A DNA stretch of 8,359 bases from Rhodobacterales bacterium UBA3089 (GTDB lineage: Bacteria; Pseudomonadota; Alphaproteobacteria; Rhodobacterales; Rhodobacteraceae). A program made the position numbers and the translations under genes. This document shows, piece after piece, positions 1 through 6,977 of the stretch. The notes under the pieces were generated by a model that did no database searches, was not told the DNA's origin, and saw nothing but the letters and a program-made list of their open reading frames with translations. The stretch covers positions 1 through 8,359 of the forward strand of contig DFBD01000169.1 of the NCBI GenBank assembly GCA_002367255.1, given 5' to 3'. How positions within the stretch are numbered: position 1 is the stretch's first letter; the number at the start of each line of letters is the position of its first letter.

Positions 1-443
1 GTCACTTGTTGTCGTGTCTTCTTGCGGATCATATTGGTTACCAATCCGTTAATCATCTTTGGAATTTCCGAGAAAAACGCTTTCTTTAGAACAGCCCAGT
101 TGCCATCATTCAGCCAACGATCCGAGACCAGCGCGAAGTAGAGGTGTTCCTCGACCATTCGGATGACGGCGCGGGAAATTGCGCGTTGTTCAGGCGTTAA
201 ACCTTTGTCAAAATCGAATATGAAGGTTTGCTCCAGAAAATCGCGGATGGTATCACTGTCAGCAATCGTTTTGCCGCCATCAATCAGGATCGGCAACTTG
301 CCATTCGGGGTTTTACGCGAGTCGCTGGTGTACTTCGGAGTCCAGCTTGCGCCGGAAAACTGCAATAAACACATCGCCTTGACGCAAAACGGGCTGGCGC
401 TGGGTTCGCCAAAAGCTGCGGGGAAGGTGATTAACTTAAGCAT
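1..443 (-). CDS. Glutathione S-transferase-like protein, 3' end outside the window
   Basis: The first 147 codons are visible and the reading frame stays open to the window edge, so the C-terminal part is missing. The N-terminal part has the look of a thioredoxin-fold GST domain. The stretch SPFCVKAMCLLQF (about residues 17-29) sits where GST helix 1 begins. KLPILIDGG (49-57) carries the cis-proline (P51), and ADSDTI (61-66) replaces the glutathione-contacting E-S motif. From about residue 82 a helical GST C-domain begins. The overall pattern resembles the GST_N_4/GST_C_6 group (Faxc/metaxin-like). This is a family-level judgement; substrate and enzymatic activity are unknown. The start ATG at 443 has GGAGG (complement of 448-452) four bases upstream. 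A possible minus-strand promoter is TGGTCA (complement of 501-506), 16 bp, TATCAT (complement of 479-484), which would give a short leader. The gene diverges from pyrG. Confidence 0.72.
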   Translation of the reverse strand, partial: MLKLITFPAAFGEPSASPFCVKAMCLLQFSGASWTPKYTSDSRKTPNGKLPILIDGGKTIADSDTIRDFLEQTFIFDFDKGLTPEQRAISRAVIRMVEEHLYFALVSDRWLNDGNWAVLKKAFFSEIPKMINGLVTNMIRKKTRQQV

Positions 444-561
444 TGGGCCTCCGGAAAAATATCACATTTAAATAGCCAATGATAACAGGGAAAAGTCACC
501 TGACCACCCCGATATTTGGTTGCCGCGACGTAAATTTCCACACTATCTTGCGGTTGCCATC

Positions 562-590
562 TTGTTAAACCATTCCGAATCCGGTATGAC
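562..590 (+). promoter_or_regulatory. Candidate pyrG promoter
   Basis: TTGTTA at 562-567 and TATGAC at 585-590 are separated by 17 bp, each matching the housekeeping -35 and -10 consensus at four of six positions. This would start the transcript near 597 and leave a leader of about 70 nt before pyrG. The call is a consensus match only; no operator or attenuator-like pyrimidine-tract structure was seen in the leader. Confidence 0.28.
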
Positions 591-666
591 TTTAATCCCG
601 TGATACAAGCGAATGTGCTGCACGGCGCAATCCAAAAAATAACATTTACACGGGGGCCAATTCGGC

Positions 667-2310
667 ATGGCGCGTTATATTTTCATTACTGGTGGTGTGG
701 TTTCCTCGTTAGGGAAAGGTCTTGCGTCGGCGGCGTTAGGTTCGTTGTTGCAAGCGCGTGGATACTCGGTGCGGCTTCGTAAACTTGACCCATATTTAAA
801 CGTTGACCCTGGCACGATGTCCCCGTTTGAGCATGGCGAGGTTTTTGTGACCGATGACGGCGCGGAAACCGATCTGGACCTTGGCCACTATGAGCGTTTC
901 ACCGGTGTTTCGGCCTGCAAGACGGATTCGGTTTCCTCGGGCCGGATATATTCCGACGTGTTGGAAAAAGAGCGGCGCGGGGATTATCTGGGCAAAACCA
1001 TTCAGGTTATCCCGCATGTGACCAACGAAATTAAAGATTTCATCAAGATCGGTGACGAAGACGTCGATTTCATGCTGTGCGAAATCGGTGGCACGGTCGG
1101 CGATATCGAAGCCCTGCCCTTTTTCGAGGCCATCCGACAGTTCAGCCAAGACCGGCGCGGGGAATGCATTTTCATGCACCTGACGCTGCTGCCGTATATT
1201 TCTGCGGCTGGCGAGCTGAAGACGAAACCGACGCAACACTCGGTTAAGGAATTGCGCTCGATCGGTATTGCGCCGGACATTCTGATGTGTCGCTCGGAAT
1301 ATGAAATTCCACAAAAAGAACGCGAAAAGCTGGCGCTATTTTGTAACGTGCGACCCGACGCTGTTATTCCGGCGCTGGACCTGAAATCGATTTACGAGGC
1401 ACCGCTGGCATACAGTCGTGAAGGCATGGACCGCGCGGTGTTGGAGGCGTTTGGCATTACCGATGCACCGGCGCCCGACATGGCAAAATGGGCCGATGTC
1501 ATGGACCGCGTTGAACACCCAGAGGGCACAGTAAAAATCGCGATTGTTGGTAAATACACCCAGCTTGGTGATGCGTATAAGTCGATTGCCGAGGCGTTAA
1601 CGCACGGCGGCATGCATAACCGTGTTAAGGTTAAAGTCGAGTGGATCAACTCCGAAGTGTTTGAATCCGAAGATGAAATCACAACAAAGCTGCAAGGGTT
1701 CAACGCAATTCTCGTACCCGGTGGTTTTGGCGAACGCGGGACCGAAGGCAAGATCAAAGCCGCACAATATGCCCGCGAAAATGACATCCCCTACCTCGGA
1801 ATTTGCCTGGGTATGCAGATGGCCGTGATCGAGGCTGCGCGAAATCTGGCCGGTATCAAGGATGCGGGTTCCGAGGAATTTGACCATGAAGCGGGCGAAA
1901 AACGCTTTACGCCGATCGTGTATCACCTGAAAGAATGGGTTGAGGGCAACCGCACAATCCAGCGCGATGCAGGCGATGACAAGGGGGGAACCATGCGGTT
2001 GGGCGCGTATAATGCGACCCTTTCCAAGGGGTCTCGGGTGGCGGAAATTTACGGCAGCACCGCGATTTCGGAACGCCACCGTCACCGCTACGAGGTCGAT
2101 ATGACCTACCGCGAGGCGATTGAGGCGACGGGGTTGAAGTTCTCGGGAATCTCGCCGGATGGCAAGTTGCCTGAAATCGTCGAAATCCCCGATCATCCTT
2201 GGTATATCGGCGTTCAGTTCCATCCTGAATTGAAATCCCGCCCGTTCGAGCCACACCCGCTGTTTGCCAGCTTTGTCGAGGCCGCGGTTAAGCAATCACG
2301 GCTTGTTTGA
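667..2310 (+). CDS. pyrG: CTP synthase (glutamine-hydrolysing)
   Basis: Makes CTP from UTP, ATP and glutamine, the last step of de novo pyrimidine nucleotide synthesis in the cytosol. The 547-residue length is the normal full length. The synthetase domain covers about residues 1-266. It opens with the classical [16 protein letters not shown] loop (6-18), followed by the UTP/Mg region [15 protein letters not shown] and the Mg ligands D71 and E139. The class I glutamine amidotransferase domain covers about 288-545. It has the oxyanion loop PGGFGERG (351-358), the nucleophile C380 in GICLGMQ, and the H519/E521 pair in QFHPEL. The ATG at 667 is chosen because [10 protein letters not shown] is the conserved beginning. 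The ribosome-binding site is weak, with only GGGGG at 652-656. All catalytic residues are present and I see no oddities. The TerB-like gene follows on the same strand after 53 bp and may be co-transcribed. Confidence 0.98.
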   Translation: MARYIFITGGVVSSLGKGLASAALGSLLQARGYSVRLRKLDPYLNVDPGTMSPFEHGEVFVTDDGAETDLDLGHYERFTGVSACKTDSVSSGRIYSDVLEKERRGDYLGKTIQVIPHVTNEIKDFIKIGDEDVDFMLCEIGGTVGDIEALPFFEAIRQFSQDRRGECIFMHLTLLPYISAAGELKTKPTQHSVKELRSIGIAPDILMCRSEYEIPQKEREKLALFCNVRPDAVIPALDLKSIYEAPLAYSREGMDRAVLEAFGITDAPAPDMAKWADVMDRVEHPEGTVKIAIVGKYTQLGDAYKSIAEALTHGGMHNRVKVKVEWINSEVFESEDEITTKLQGFNAILVPGGFGERGTEGKIKAAQYARENDIPYLGICLGMQMAVIEAARNLAGIKDAGSEEFDHEAGEKRFTPIVYHLKEWVEGNRTIQRDAGDDKGGTMRLGAYNATLSKGSRVAEIYGSTAISERHRHRYEVDMTYREAIEATGLKFSGISPDGKLPEIVEIPDHPWYIGVQFHPELKSRPFEPHPLFASFVEAAVKQSRLV

Positions 2311-2363
2311 TGCTGGCGCCAAGCGCCCTTGCCTCAATTGAATTAACACTTAGGTAATACTCC

Positions 2364-2804
2364 ATGCTTAAAACGCTTCTTAAACGCCTGAACGGCACCG
2401 CAACTTCGGACCCTTTATCAACGGATGACGCACGTTTGGCGATGGCCGCGTTAATGGTGCGGGTCGCGCGGGCGGATCATGATTACGCCTCATCAGAAGT
2501 CGCCGTGATAGACGCGCTTTTGATGCATCGCTACGGCTTGGATGCTTCCGAAACTGCTGCTTTGCGCGCCGAGGCGGAGGAGTTGGAAGCCAACGCGCCT
2601 GACACCGTTCGCTTCACGCGCCTGATTAAAACGGCTGTGCCATACGAAGACCGCAACGCCATCGCCGAATCTCTTTGGCGGATTGTTTTGGCTGATGACG
2701 AGCGTCACCACCACGAGGATTCATTCCTGCGATTGGTTGTCAGCCTTTTGGGGGTAAGTGATCGCGATAGCGGGTTGGCCCGTCAACGTGCGCAAACAGG
2801 TTAA
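2364..2804 (+). CDS. TerB-like (tellurite resistance TerB family) cytosolic protein
   Basis: This 146-residue, mostly helical soluble protein has no signal peptide or membrane segment. It shows the two half-repeats of a TerB-like domain. The first is LMVRVARADHDYASSEVAVIDALL (about 30-53), where D38, D40 and E45 match the acidic motif of the family. The second is around residues 107-130, with the acidic/histidine run LADDERHHHED followed by LRLVVSLLGVS. TerB domains bind divalent metal and are thought to act as membrane-stress or signalling modules; many stand-alone bacterial copies (COG4103-type) have no known function. A real role in tellurite resistance is not implied. The start ATG at 2364 is preceded by a weak TAGG (2351-2354). 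The gene ends in TAA at 2802-2804, overlapping the stop codon of the convergent sulfotransferase gene by 4 bp. Confidence 0.8.
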   Translation: MLKTLLKRLNGTATSDPLSTDDARLAMAALMVRVARADHDYASSEVAVIDALLMHRYGLDASETAALRAEAEELEANAPDTVRFTRLIKTAVPYEDRNAIAESLWRIVLADDERHHHEDSFLRLVVSLLGVSDRDSGLARQRAQTG

Positions 2805-3436
2805 CCGTCGCTAAGGCGTTGTAGTTGCGCTTCGATCAGGCGTTGGTTTTCTTCAACCAAATCGTCATCATTCGGGACAATTACGCGCCGATTGGCGTGT
2901 GGGAACGGCGCATTTGGCAACGGTTCTTTCAGAAAATCGCAGATTTCCTGCCATCCGTCACCTTCCTCCCAACAGACTTCACACAAAACATGACCGGCAT
3001 TCTGATCGGCAAAAAACTTGCGGACCTCGGCCAGATGGTTTTCGTAAAATGCGATGTGCGAGGCCTCTGCGCCGTGGGGATAATCGAACCCGAAGACCCG
3101 TTTGCGCGGGTTGTTATGCGGGTTTGTAACCAGCGTGTGCGCTTTCAGGCTTTCCAGCCACGCCTGAGCCGAACTGCGACGTGTCAGGACGTATCTTGCT
3201 GTTTCTCCATATTTTTCAAATACCTGCCTATACATCAGCGGCCAGGGCCAATCCTCGAAAGAGTCGAAATCCTCGACCGTTTTGAATATCTGCCCAAAAC
3301 TGTTATTGAAAAATTTATGCGTCATCTGCCCACGCATGGTGCAATGATTGTAGCCAAGCGTAACCAGCGCGAGTTTCAAGCTGGACGTGCCCGTCTTGTT
3401 CAATCCGATCCCGAAAACTTTATGTGGTTTGCTCAT
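2801..3436 (-). CDS. Sulfotransferase family protein
   Basis: A 211-residue P-loop-like protein predicted to move a sulfuryl group from PAPS to an unknown acceptor. The 5'-phosphosulfate-binding loop is near the N-terminus: VFGIGLNKTGTSSLKLAL (7-24, with K14, T15, G16, T17, S18, S19). The 3'-phosphate-binding region is RYVLTRRSSAQAWLESL (81-97), with the R87/S88-S89 arrangement expected in the family. The C-terminus is a charged helix. Length fits the short bacterial sulfotransferases often found in marine alphaproteobacteria; the acceptor (lipid, polysaccharide or small molecule) cannot be told. I chose the ATG at 3436 because the P-loop follows at the usual distance and AGG (complement of 3441-3443) lies just upstream. 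A GTG at 3532 would add 32 residues unlike the family and would reach to within 12 bp of purL. The gene diverges from purL and converges on the TerB-like gene. Confidence 0.88.
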   Translation of the reverse strand: MSKPHKVFGIGLNKTGTSSLKLALVTLGYNHCTMRGQMTHKFFNNSFGQIFKTVEDFDSFEDWPWPLMYRQVFEKYGETARYVLTRRSSAQAWLESLKAHTLVTNPHNNPRKRVFGFDYPHGAEASHIAFYENHLAEVRKFFADQNAGHVLCEVCWEEGDGWQEICDFLKEPLPNAPFPHANRRVIVPNDDDLVEENQRLIEAQLQRLSDG

Positions 3437-3543
3437 TTTTCCTGCGTAACCTTCCTGCGGCACCAAGACAATAGATTCCAGCTTTCCATGTTTGGCCACA
3501 CACAGTAAAAGACCACAAATTCTGCTGCCCACCGGAGATTCCC

Positions 3544-5712
3544 ATGACCAAAGAGCCAGCCATCACCCTAGAAATGATCCGTAAACACGGAATTAATCAG
3601 GCCGAATACCAGCGTATTCTTGAACTTCTGGACCGCGAGCCGACATTCACGGAGCTTGGAATTTTTTCCGCGATGTGGAACGAACATTGTTCGTATAAAT
3701 CCTCTAAGAAATGGTTAAGGACTTTGCCAACCGAGGGGCCGCAGGTGATTTGCGGGCCGGGTGAAAACGCCGGGATCGTTGATATTGGTGACGGTCAATG
3801 TGTTGTTTTCAAGATGGAAAGCCATAACCACCCTTCCTATATCGAGCCTTATCAAGGTGCTGCGACCGGCATGGGTGGCATTCTGCGCGATGTGTTCACG
3901 ATGGGCGCACGGCCCATGGCGGCGATGAATTCCCTGTCGTTCGGGGATCCCTCGCATCATAAAACAAAACAATTGGTTAATGGCGTTGTTGAGGGCATCG
4001 GCGGGTATGGCAATTGTTTTGGCGTACCAACTGTTGGTGGCGAGGTGCGTTTTCACAAAGCTTACAATGGTAACTGTCTGGTTAACGCTTTTGCGGCGGG
4101 GATCGCGAATACGAACGAGATCTTCTACTCCGCTGCTTCGGGTGTCGGTATGCCTGTGGTTTATCTTGGCGCCAAAACGGGGCGTGACGGGGTTGGCGGG
4201 GCAACGATGGCCTCGGCTGAGTTTGACGACACCATCGAGGAAAAACGCCCTACCGTTCAGGTCGGTGATCCCTTCACCGAGAAACGGTTGATGGAGGCAA
4301 CGCTGGAGCTGATGCAAACCGGCGCGGTGATCTCCATTCAGGATATGGGCGCGGCAGGTCTGACCTGTTCGGCGGTTGAAATGGGCGACAAGGGCGGCCT
4401 TGGAGTGGCGCTTGATCTGGAAAAAGTTCCGGTACGTGAAGAAAACATGACGGCTTACGAGATGATGCTTTCGGAAAGTCAGGAACGTATGTTGATGGTG
4501 CTTAAGCCCGAGAAGGAAGCCGTGGCCAAGGCTGTGTTCGATAAATGGGACCTCGATTTCGCGATTGTCGGCGAGACGATTGCCGAAGATCGGTTCCTTA
4601 TCCGTCTTAACGGGGAATTAATGGCCGACCTACCGCTGAAAGCGCTATCGGGTGAAGCGCCGGAATATGACCGCGAGTGGGTGGAAACACCGGCGGCAGG
4701 GCAACTTGTCGATCTCCCCGAAGTGAATGTCACCAAGGCTTTACTGGCTATCATGGGGTCGGCGAACTACTCCTCCAGGGCTTGGGTATGGCAGCAGTAC
4801 GACCATATGGTCGGCGCGGATACCGTTGTGCATCCGGGGTCTGATGCGGGTGTTGTGCGGGTTCATGGCACACCGAAGGCTTTGGCGTTTACGTCTGATG
4901 TGACGCCACGGTATTGCAAGGCCAACCCGTTCGAGGGTGGCAAGCAGGCAGTGGCCGAGGCTTATCGTAATCTGTGTGCGACGGGTGCTACACCTTTGGC
5001 GACGACGGATAATATGAACTTCGGCAACCCCGAAAAGCCCGAGATCATGGGGCAGTTTGTTGGGTGTATCAAGGGCATTGCCGCAGCTGTTTCCGCGTTG
5101 GATATGCCCATCGTTTCGGGGAACGTCAGCCTTTATAATGAGACCGATGGCTCGGGTATTTTGCCAACGCCTACGATTGGGGCGGTTGGGATTATGCACT
5201 CGTTAGACGAGATGATCCGCATTGCGCCGAACGACGGTGATGCGTTGATCCTTATCGGGGAAACGCAGGGACATCTAGGGCAATCGGCGTTGCTGGCCGA
5301 GGTGTTTAACCGCGAAGACGGCGATGCGCCACACGTTGATCTGGCAGCGGAGCGTAAAGCTGGCGATGCGCTGCGGGCGGCCAAGGCGGCGGGTCTGATA
5401 AGGGCGGCGCATGATCTTAGCGACGGTGGCTTGGCTATTGCGGCGGCGGATATGGCGTTGGCAGCGGATACCGGTGTTACGATTGAAGGCGAAGGCGCTG
5501 GCTGGTTCTTTGGCGAGGATCAAGCGCGGTATCTGGTGGCGTGTAATGTGGCGAAGGCTGATGCATTGCTGGCCAAGTTGACCGACGCTGACGTGCCTGC
5601 CGCGAAGGTGGGGAAAGTCGGCGGGGATGCGTTGACCCTCGGCGCGGATAGTATTCCGCTGACGTCCATACGCGAAGCCTTCGATACCGGCCTGATCAAG
5701 GTCGCTGTCTAA
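3544..5712 (+). CDS. purL: Phosphoribosylformylglycinamidine synthase subunit PurL
   Basis: Cytosolic enzyme of de novo purine synthesis that converts FGAR to FGAM with ATP, using ammonia delivered by PurQ in complex with PurS. At 722 residues it is the small, separate-subunit type used with PurS and PurQ, not the 1,300-residue fused type; purS and purQ are not in this window. Signatures in order: the N-terminal helix with [11 protein letters not shown] (44-54, catalytic H48), MESHNHPS (91-98), the first AIRS-like half with [14 protein letters not shown] (111-124), [11 protein letters not shown] (266-276), and the second half with [16 protein letters not shown] (455-470), SGNVSLYNE (525-533) and AHDLSDGGL (622-630). 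The start ATG at 3544 has GGAGA at 3534-3538. A weak promoter candidate is TTTCCA (3483-3488), 17 bp, TAAAAG (3506-3511). The gene is intact. Just after the stop, AAAGTTT and AAACTTT (5711-5728) could form a weak AT-rich stem. Confidence 0.98.
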   Translation: MTKEPAITLEMIRKHGINQAEYQRILELLDREPTFTELGIFSAMWNEHCSYKSSKKWLRTLPTEGPQVICGPGENAGIVDIGDGQCVVFKMESHNHPSYIEPYQGAATGMGGILRDVFTMGARPMAAMNSLSFGDPSHHKTKQLVNGVVEGIGGYGNCFGVPTVGGEVRFHKAYNGNCLVNAFAAGIANTNEIFYSAASGVGMPVVYLGAKTGRDGVGGATMASAEFDDTIEEKRPTVQVGDPFTEKRLMEATLELMQTGAVISIQDMGAAGLTCSAVEMGDKGGLGVALDLEKVPVREENMTAYEMMLSESQERMLMVLKPEKEAVAKAVFDKWDLDFAIVGETIAEDRFLIRLNGELMADLPLKALSGEAPEYDREWVETPAAGQLVDLPEVNVTKALLAIMGSANYSSRAWVWQQYDHMVGADTVVHPGSDAGVVRVHGTPKALAFTSDVTPRYCKANPFEGGKQAVAEAYRNLCATGATPLATTDNMNFGNPEKPEIMGQFVGCIKGIAAAVSALDMPIVSGNVSLYNETDGSGILPTPTIGAVGIMHSLDEMIRIAPNDGDALILIGETQGHLGQSALLAEVFNREDGDAPHVDLAAERKAGDALRAAKAAGLIRAAHDLSDGGLAIAAADMALAADTGVTIEGEGAGWFFGEDQARYLVACNVAKADALLAKLTDADVPAAKVGKVGGDALTLGADSIPLTSIREAFDTGLIKVAV

Positions 5713-5772
5713 AGTTTTTCTAAACTTTTCCACATTACCTTCCAGTTCGTCGTGACACTTCGCGGCGAAAGG

Positions 5773-5808
5773 AGGTGATGTATGTGAATCCAAGTAATTA
5801 CAGACTTC
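5773..5808 (+). repeat. Copy 1 of a 32-36 bp direct repeat (start region of the small peptide ORF)
   Basis: It covers the Shine-Dalgarno sequence, the GTG start and the first codons of the small membrane peptide. Aligned with 5920-5951 it has 28 identities in 32 aligned positions plus one 4-base gap (GTAA at 5794-5797). Shared blocks are AGGTGAT, TGTGAA, CCAA and TACAGACTTC. Confidence 0.7.
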
Positions 5809-5873
5809 TGGTCGTAATCCTTATGGCGTTAAGCTTGATGGTCGCGATCATAAGGCTCTATCTCGGGCAATAG
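5784..5873 (+). CDS. Putative 29-residue hydrophobic membrane peptide
   Basis: I do not recognise this peptide. The ORF starts at GTG 5784 with AAAGGAGGTGAT (5768-5779), almost a full complement of the 16S rRNA 3' end, placing GGAGG eight bases upstream, which is an ideal distance. An in-frame ATG at 5778 would give 31 residues but lies only two bases after GGAGG, so GTG is preferred. The peptide begins MNPSNYR, continues with about 16 strongly hydrophobic residues (LLVVILMALSLMVAII, residues 8-23) and ends RLYLGQ, so it reads as one transmembrane helix with arginines at both edges. A strong hairpin follows 12 bases after the TAG stop, giving a compact self-contained unit. Size and layout recall small regulatory membrane peptides or type I toxins, but no homology is claimed. 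Its translation is inferred from the ribosome-binding site and hydrophobic pattern only. Confidence 0.55.
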   Translation: MNPSNYRLLVVILMALSLMVAIIRLYLGQ

Positions 5874-5885
5874 TCCGATAAAGCC

Positions 5886-5918
5886 GAGGCCCGCAGTTAC
5901 CGCTGCGGGCCTCACTTT
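5886..5918 (+). terminator. Strong hairpin, probable Rho-independent terminator
   Basis: A perfect 11-bp GC-rich stem, GAGGCCCGCAG (5886-5896) with CTGCGGGCCTC (5903-5913), closed by the 6-base loop TTACCG. The U-tract is poor (ACTTTAA), so termination strength is uncertain. On the other strand the stem is followed by GGCTTTA, so it could work in both directions. It sits just after the small membrane peptide ORF and before the second repeat copy. Confidence 0.7.
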
Positions 5919-5919
5919 A

Positions 5920-5951
5920 AGGTGATTTCTGTGAAACCAACTACAGACTTC
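5920..5951 (+). repeat. Copy 2 of the direct repeat, degenerate start of a second peptide gene
   Basis: It matches 5773-5808 at 28 of 32 aligned positions, keeping GGTGAT, the GTG (5931) and TACAGACTTC, but lacking four bases after CCAA. The deletion shifts the frame, and the GTG now opens only an 18-codon ORF (stop TAA 5985-5987) without a hydrophobic helix. Similarity ends at about 5951, so this is either a decayed partial duplicate of the small peptide gene or a retained RNA-level element with the same start-site sequence. Confidence 0.65.
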
Positions 5952-6057
5952 CTTTTATATACGCCTCAACCCCTAACAAATCAATAACGTCGCACCCCTT
6001 GCGCCTACTCTTTAGGGACCTTAAATTCAGTCGAACAATTAACGGGAGATTCCGCAT

Positions 6058-6300
6058 ATGGCTATTGAAGCCCACAGCATTGAGGCCCTCATTCAAGAGG
6101 CATTTCCATCAGCTAAGGTCGAGATTCAGGACTTGGCCGGTGACGGAAACCATTATGCGGCAACAGTTGTTGCCGAGGAATTCAAGGGCCTGAACCGGGT
6201 TAAGCAGCACCAGATGGTTTATGCTGCGTTGAAAGGAAAAATGGATGGCGCAAACGGCGAATTGCACGCATTGGCATTGACGACGAAAGCGCCGGAATAG
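6058..6300 (+). CDS. BolA/IbaG-family iron-sulfur metabolism protein
   Basis: An 80-residue single BolA domain (class II KH-like fold). Family marks are GDGNHY (28-33, with H32 in the variable loop as in the IbaG/BolA2-like branch), the signature RVKQHQMVYAAL (47-58) and the near-invariant C-terminal histidine H70 in ELHALAL. BolA proteins of this branch bind CGFS monothiol glutaredoxins through a shared [2Fe-2S] cluster and take part in Fe-S delivery or iron sensing in the cytosol. The glutaredoxin gene two positions downstream fits that partnership. The start ATG at 6058 has GGGAGA at 6044-6049. The stop TAG is directly followed, with no gap, by the GTG of the next gene, implying translational coupling. 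Whether it corresponds to E. coli bolA or ibaG cannot be fixed from one window; the GDGxH loop favours the IbaG-like type. Confidence 0.93.
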   Translation: MAIEAHSIEALIQEAFPSAKVEIQDLAGDGNHYAATVVAEEFKGLNRVKQHQMVYAALKGKMDGANGELHALALTTKAPE

Positions 6301-6567
6301 GTGGAAACGTGGAAGCTCATAATCCTCGGTGTTGTGGCAGTGTTTGTAGCTGCGATTTTGATCGAGGTTTGGCTGAAGCGGGACAAATCCCAAGGCACGC
6401 TTGCGGAAACACTGGGCAAAGCAAGCAATGTTCGGGCGGAAGACAAGCCGCCGTTGGGTATGGAAGCAATTGACATGGATGTGGTGCGAGAGGCCGAGAG
6501 GTTGAACACCAATCTGGAACGGAAAAATTCTATCATTCGAGAACGATACAAGGATAAGAGACAATGA
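6301..6567 (+). CDS. Uncharacterised one-pass membrane protein with a charged C-terminal tail
   Basis: I do not recognise a named family. The 88-residue product has a short N-terminus (METWK), one transmembrane helix at about residues 6-24 (rich in V, A, I and L), then KRDK. By the positive-inside rule this places the tail in the cytoplasm. The tail is polar, with a proline-containing linker (KPPLG, 49-53) and a strongly charged helix at about 56-87 that could form a coiled coil. There is no cysteine, so it is unlikely to bind a cluster itself. The GTG start at 6301 directly abuts the BolA-like gene's stop and has only GGAA (6294-6297) upstream, so it probably depends on coupled translation. 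Its TGA overlaps the ATG of the glutaredoxin gene (ATGA at 6564-6567). Being locked between a BolA-like and a CGFS glutaredoxin gene suggests a role near the membrane in Fe-S or iron handling; this is an inference from position alone. Confidence 0.85.
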   Translation: METWKLIILGVVAVFVAAILIEVWLKRDKSQGTLAETLGKASNVRAEDKPPLGMEAIDMDVVREAERLNTNLERKNSIIRERYKDKRQ

Positions 6568-6926
6568 CAAACGCAGTAGACACAATTCAAGCAGACATTA
6601 CAGACAACAATGTTGTTCTGTACATGAAAGGCACTTCGGACGCACCGCAGTGCGGGTTTTCCAGCAAAGTTGCCGGAATCCTGAACTATATGGGCGTAGA
6701 ATACAAAGACGTTAACGTGTTGGCCGATGAAGGTGTTCGCCAAGGCATCAAGGATTTCTCGGACTGGCCGACAATTCCGCAGCTTTATGTCAAAGGCGAA
6801 TTCGTTGGCGGTTGCGACATCATAATCGAGATGACGCTTTCCGGCGAGTTGGACACATTGTTTACCGACGGCGAAATCACCTTCAACAAAGAAGCTGCGG
6901 ATAAAATCCGCGAAGCTAACGGTTAA
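6564..6926 (+). CDS. grxD: Monothiol CGFS glutaredoxin (Grx4 type)
   Basis: A 120-residue single-domain class II glutaredoxin. It has the CGFS active site (C30-S33) after the KGTSDAPQ stretch, the cis-proline loop WPTIPQLY (68-75) and the glutathione-binding GGCD (82-85). All residues that hold a glutathione-ligated [2Fe-2S] cluster in the family are present. Such proteins carry and transfer Fe-S clusters and form mixed complexes with BolA-type proteins, matching the gene two places upstream. The start ATG at 6564 overlaps the preceding stop (ATGA), with AAGGA at 6550-6554 giving it its own ribosome-binding site. It is the last gene of the three-gene unit, which ends at the terminator 23 bases downstream. 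Confidence 0.96.
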   Translation: MTNAVDTIQADITDNNVVLYMKGTSDAPQCGFSSKVAGILNYMGVEYKDVNVLADEGVRQGIKDFSDWPTIPQLYVKGEFVGGCDIIIEMTLSGELDTLFTDGEITFNKEAADKIREANG

Positions 6927-6948
6927 ATTTTTCGAAATTCAATGTATT

Positions 6949-6977
6949 AAGCCCTGCCCTTCACGGCGGGGCTTTTT
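6949..6977 (+). terminator. Rho-independent terminator of the BolA/glutaredoxin unit
   Basis: The stem AGCCCTGCC (6950-6958) pairs with GGCGGGGCT (6965-6973) over 9 bp with one G-U pair, extended by A6949-T6974. It has a 6-base loop CTTCAC and is followed by a run of five T (6973-6977). It lies 23 bases after the grxD stop, and its T-run touches the complement of the zapA stop codon (6976-6978). Confidence 0.88.

Larger units (their letters stand above)
5713..6057. other. Gap between purL and the BolA-like gene: contents
   Basis: This 345-bp stretch holds, in order: a weak AT-rich stem at the purL end (5711-5728); an imperfect 7-bp stem TTCGTCG (5746-5752) with CGGCGAA (5763-5769); a strong Shine-Dalgarno sequence and a 29-codon ORF (5784-5873); a strong hairpin (5886-5913); and a degenerate second copy of the ORF start (5920-5951). 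From 5953 to 6057 I see only a poor promoter candidate for the BolA-like gene, TTGCGC (5999-6004), 16 bp, TTAAAT (6021-6026), and its ribosome-binding site GGGAGA (6044-6049). Confidence 0.6.

Noticed and set aside
163..471. Plus-strand ORF of 102 codons opposite the GST-like gene
   Set aside because: It lies antisense to a frame with clear GST features and a good ribosome-binding site, and its own product shows no recognisable pattern.
444..666. A secG or other small gene upstream of pyrG
   Set aside because: I found no ORF with a ribosome-binding site and hydrophobic or conserved pattern in this 223-bp gap on either strand; only promoter-like hexamers are visible.
1597..2295. Minus-strand ORF of 232 codons inside pyrG
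   Set aside because: It is fully antisense to the conserved amidotransferase half of CTP synthase. No ribosome-binding site or domain is seen; it is a shadow frame.
2315..2327. Hairpin GGCGC-CAA-GCGCC after pyrG as a terminator
   Set aside because: The stem is only 5 bp with a 3-base wedge and no T-run follows, so it does not look like an intrinsic terminator; read-through into the TerB-like gene is more likely.
2825..3508. Plus-strand ORF of 227 codons opposite the sulfotransferase
   Set aside because: The minus strand carries the PAPS-binding motifs. The plus frame looks like a mirrored codon pattern with no family resemblance.
5275..5793. Minus-strand ORF of 172 codons over the purL 3' end and the small peptide start
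   Set aside because: Most of it is antisense to conserved PurL sequence, and it has no domain or ribosome-binding support.
6109..6743. Two long minus-strand ORFs across the BolA-like, membrane protein and grxD genes
   Set aside because: They run opposite three overlapping or abutting genes with strong family signatures or tight coupling; they are shadow frames.
6927..6975. 6S RNA (ssrS) downstream of zapA
   Set aside because: Only 49 bases separate zapA from grxD and they are taken up by a terminator; there is no room for a 6S RNA.
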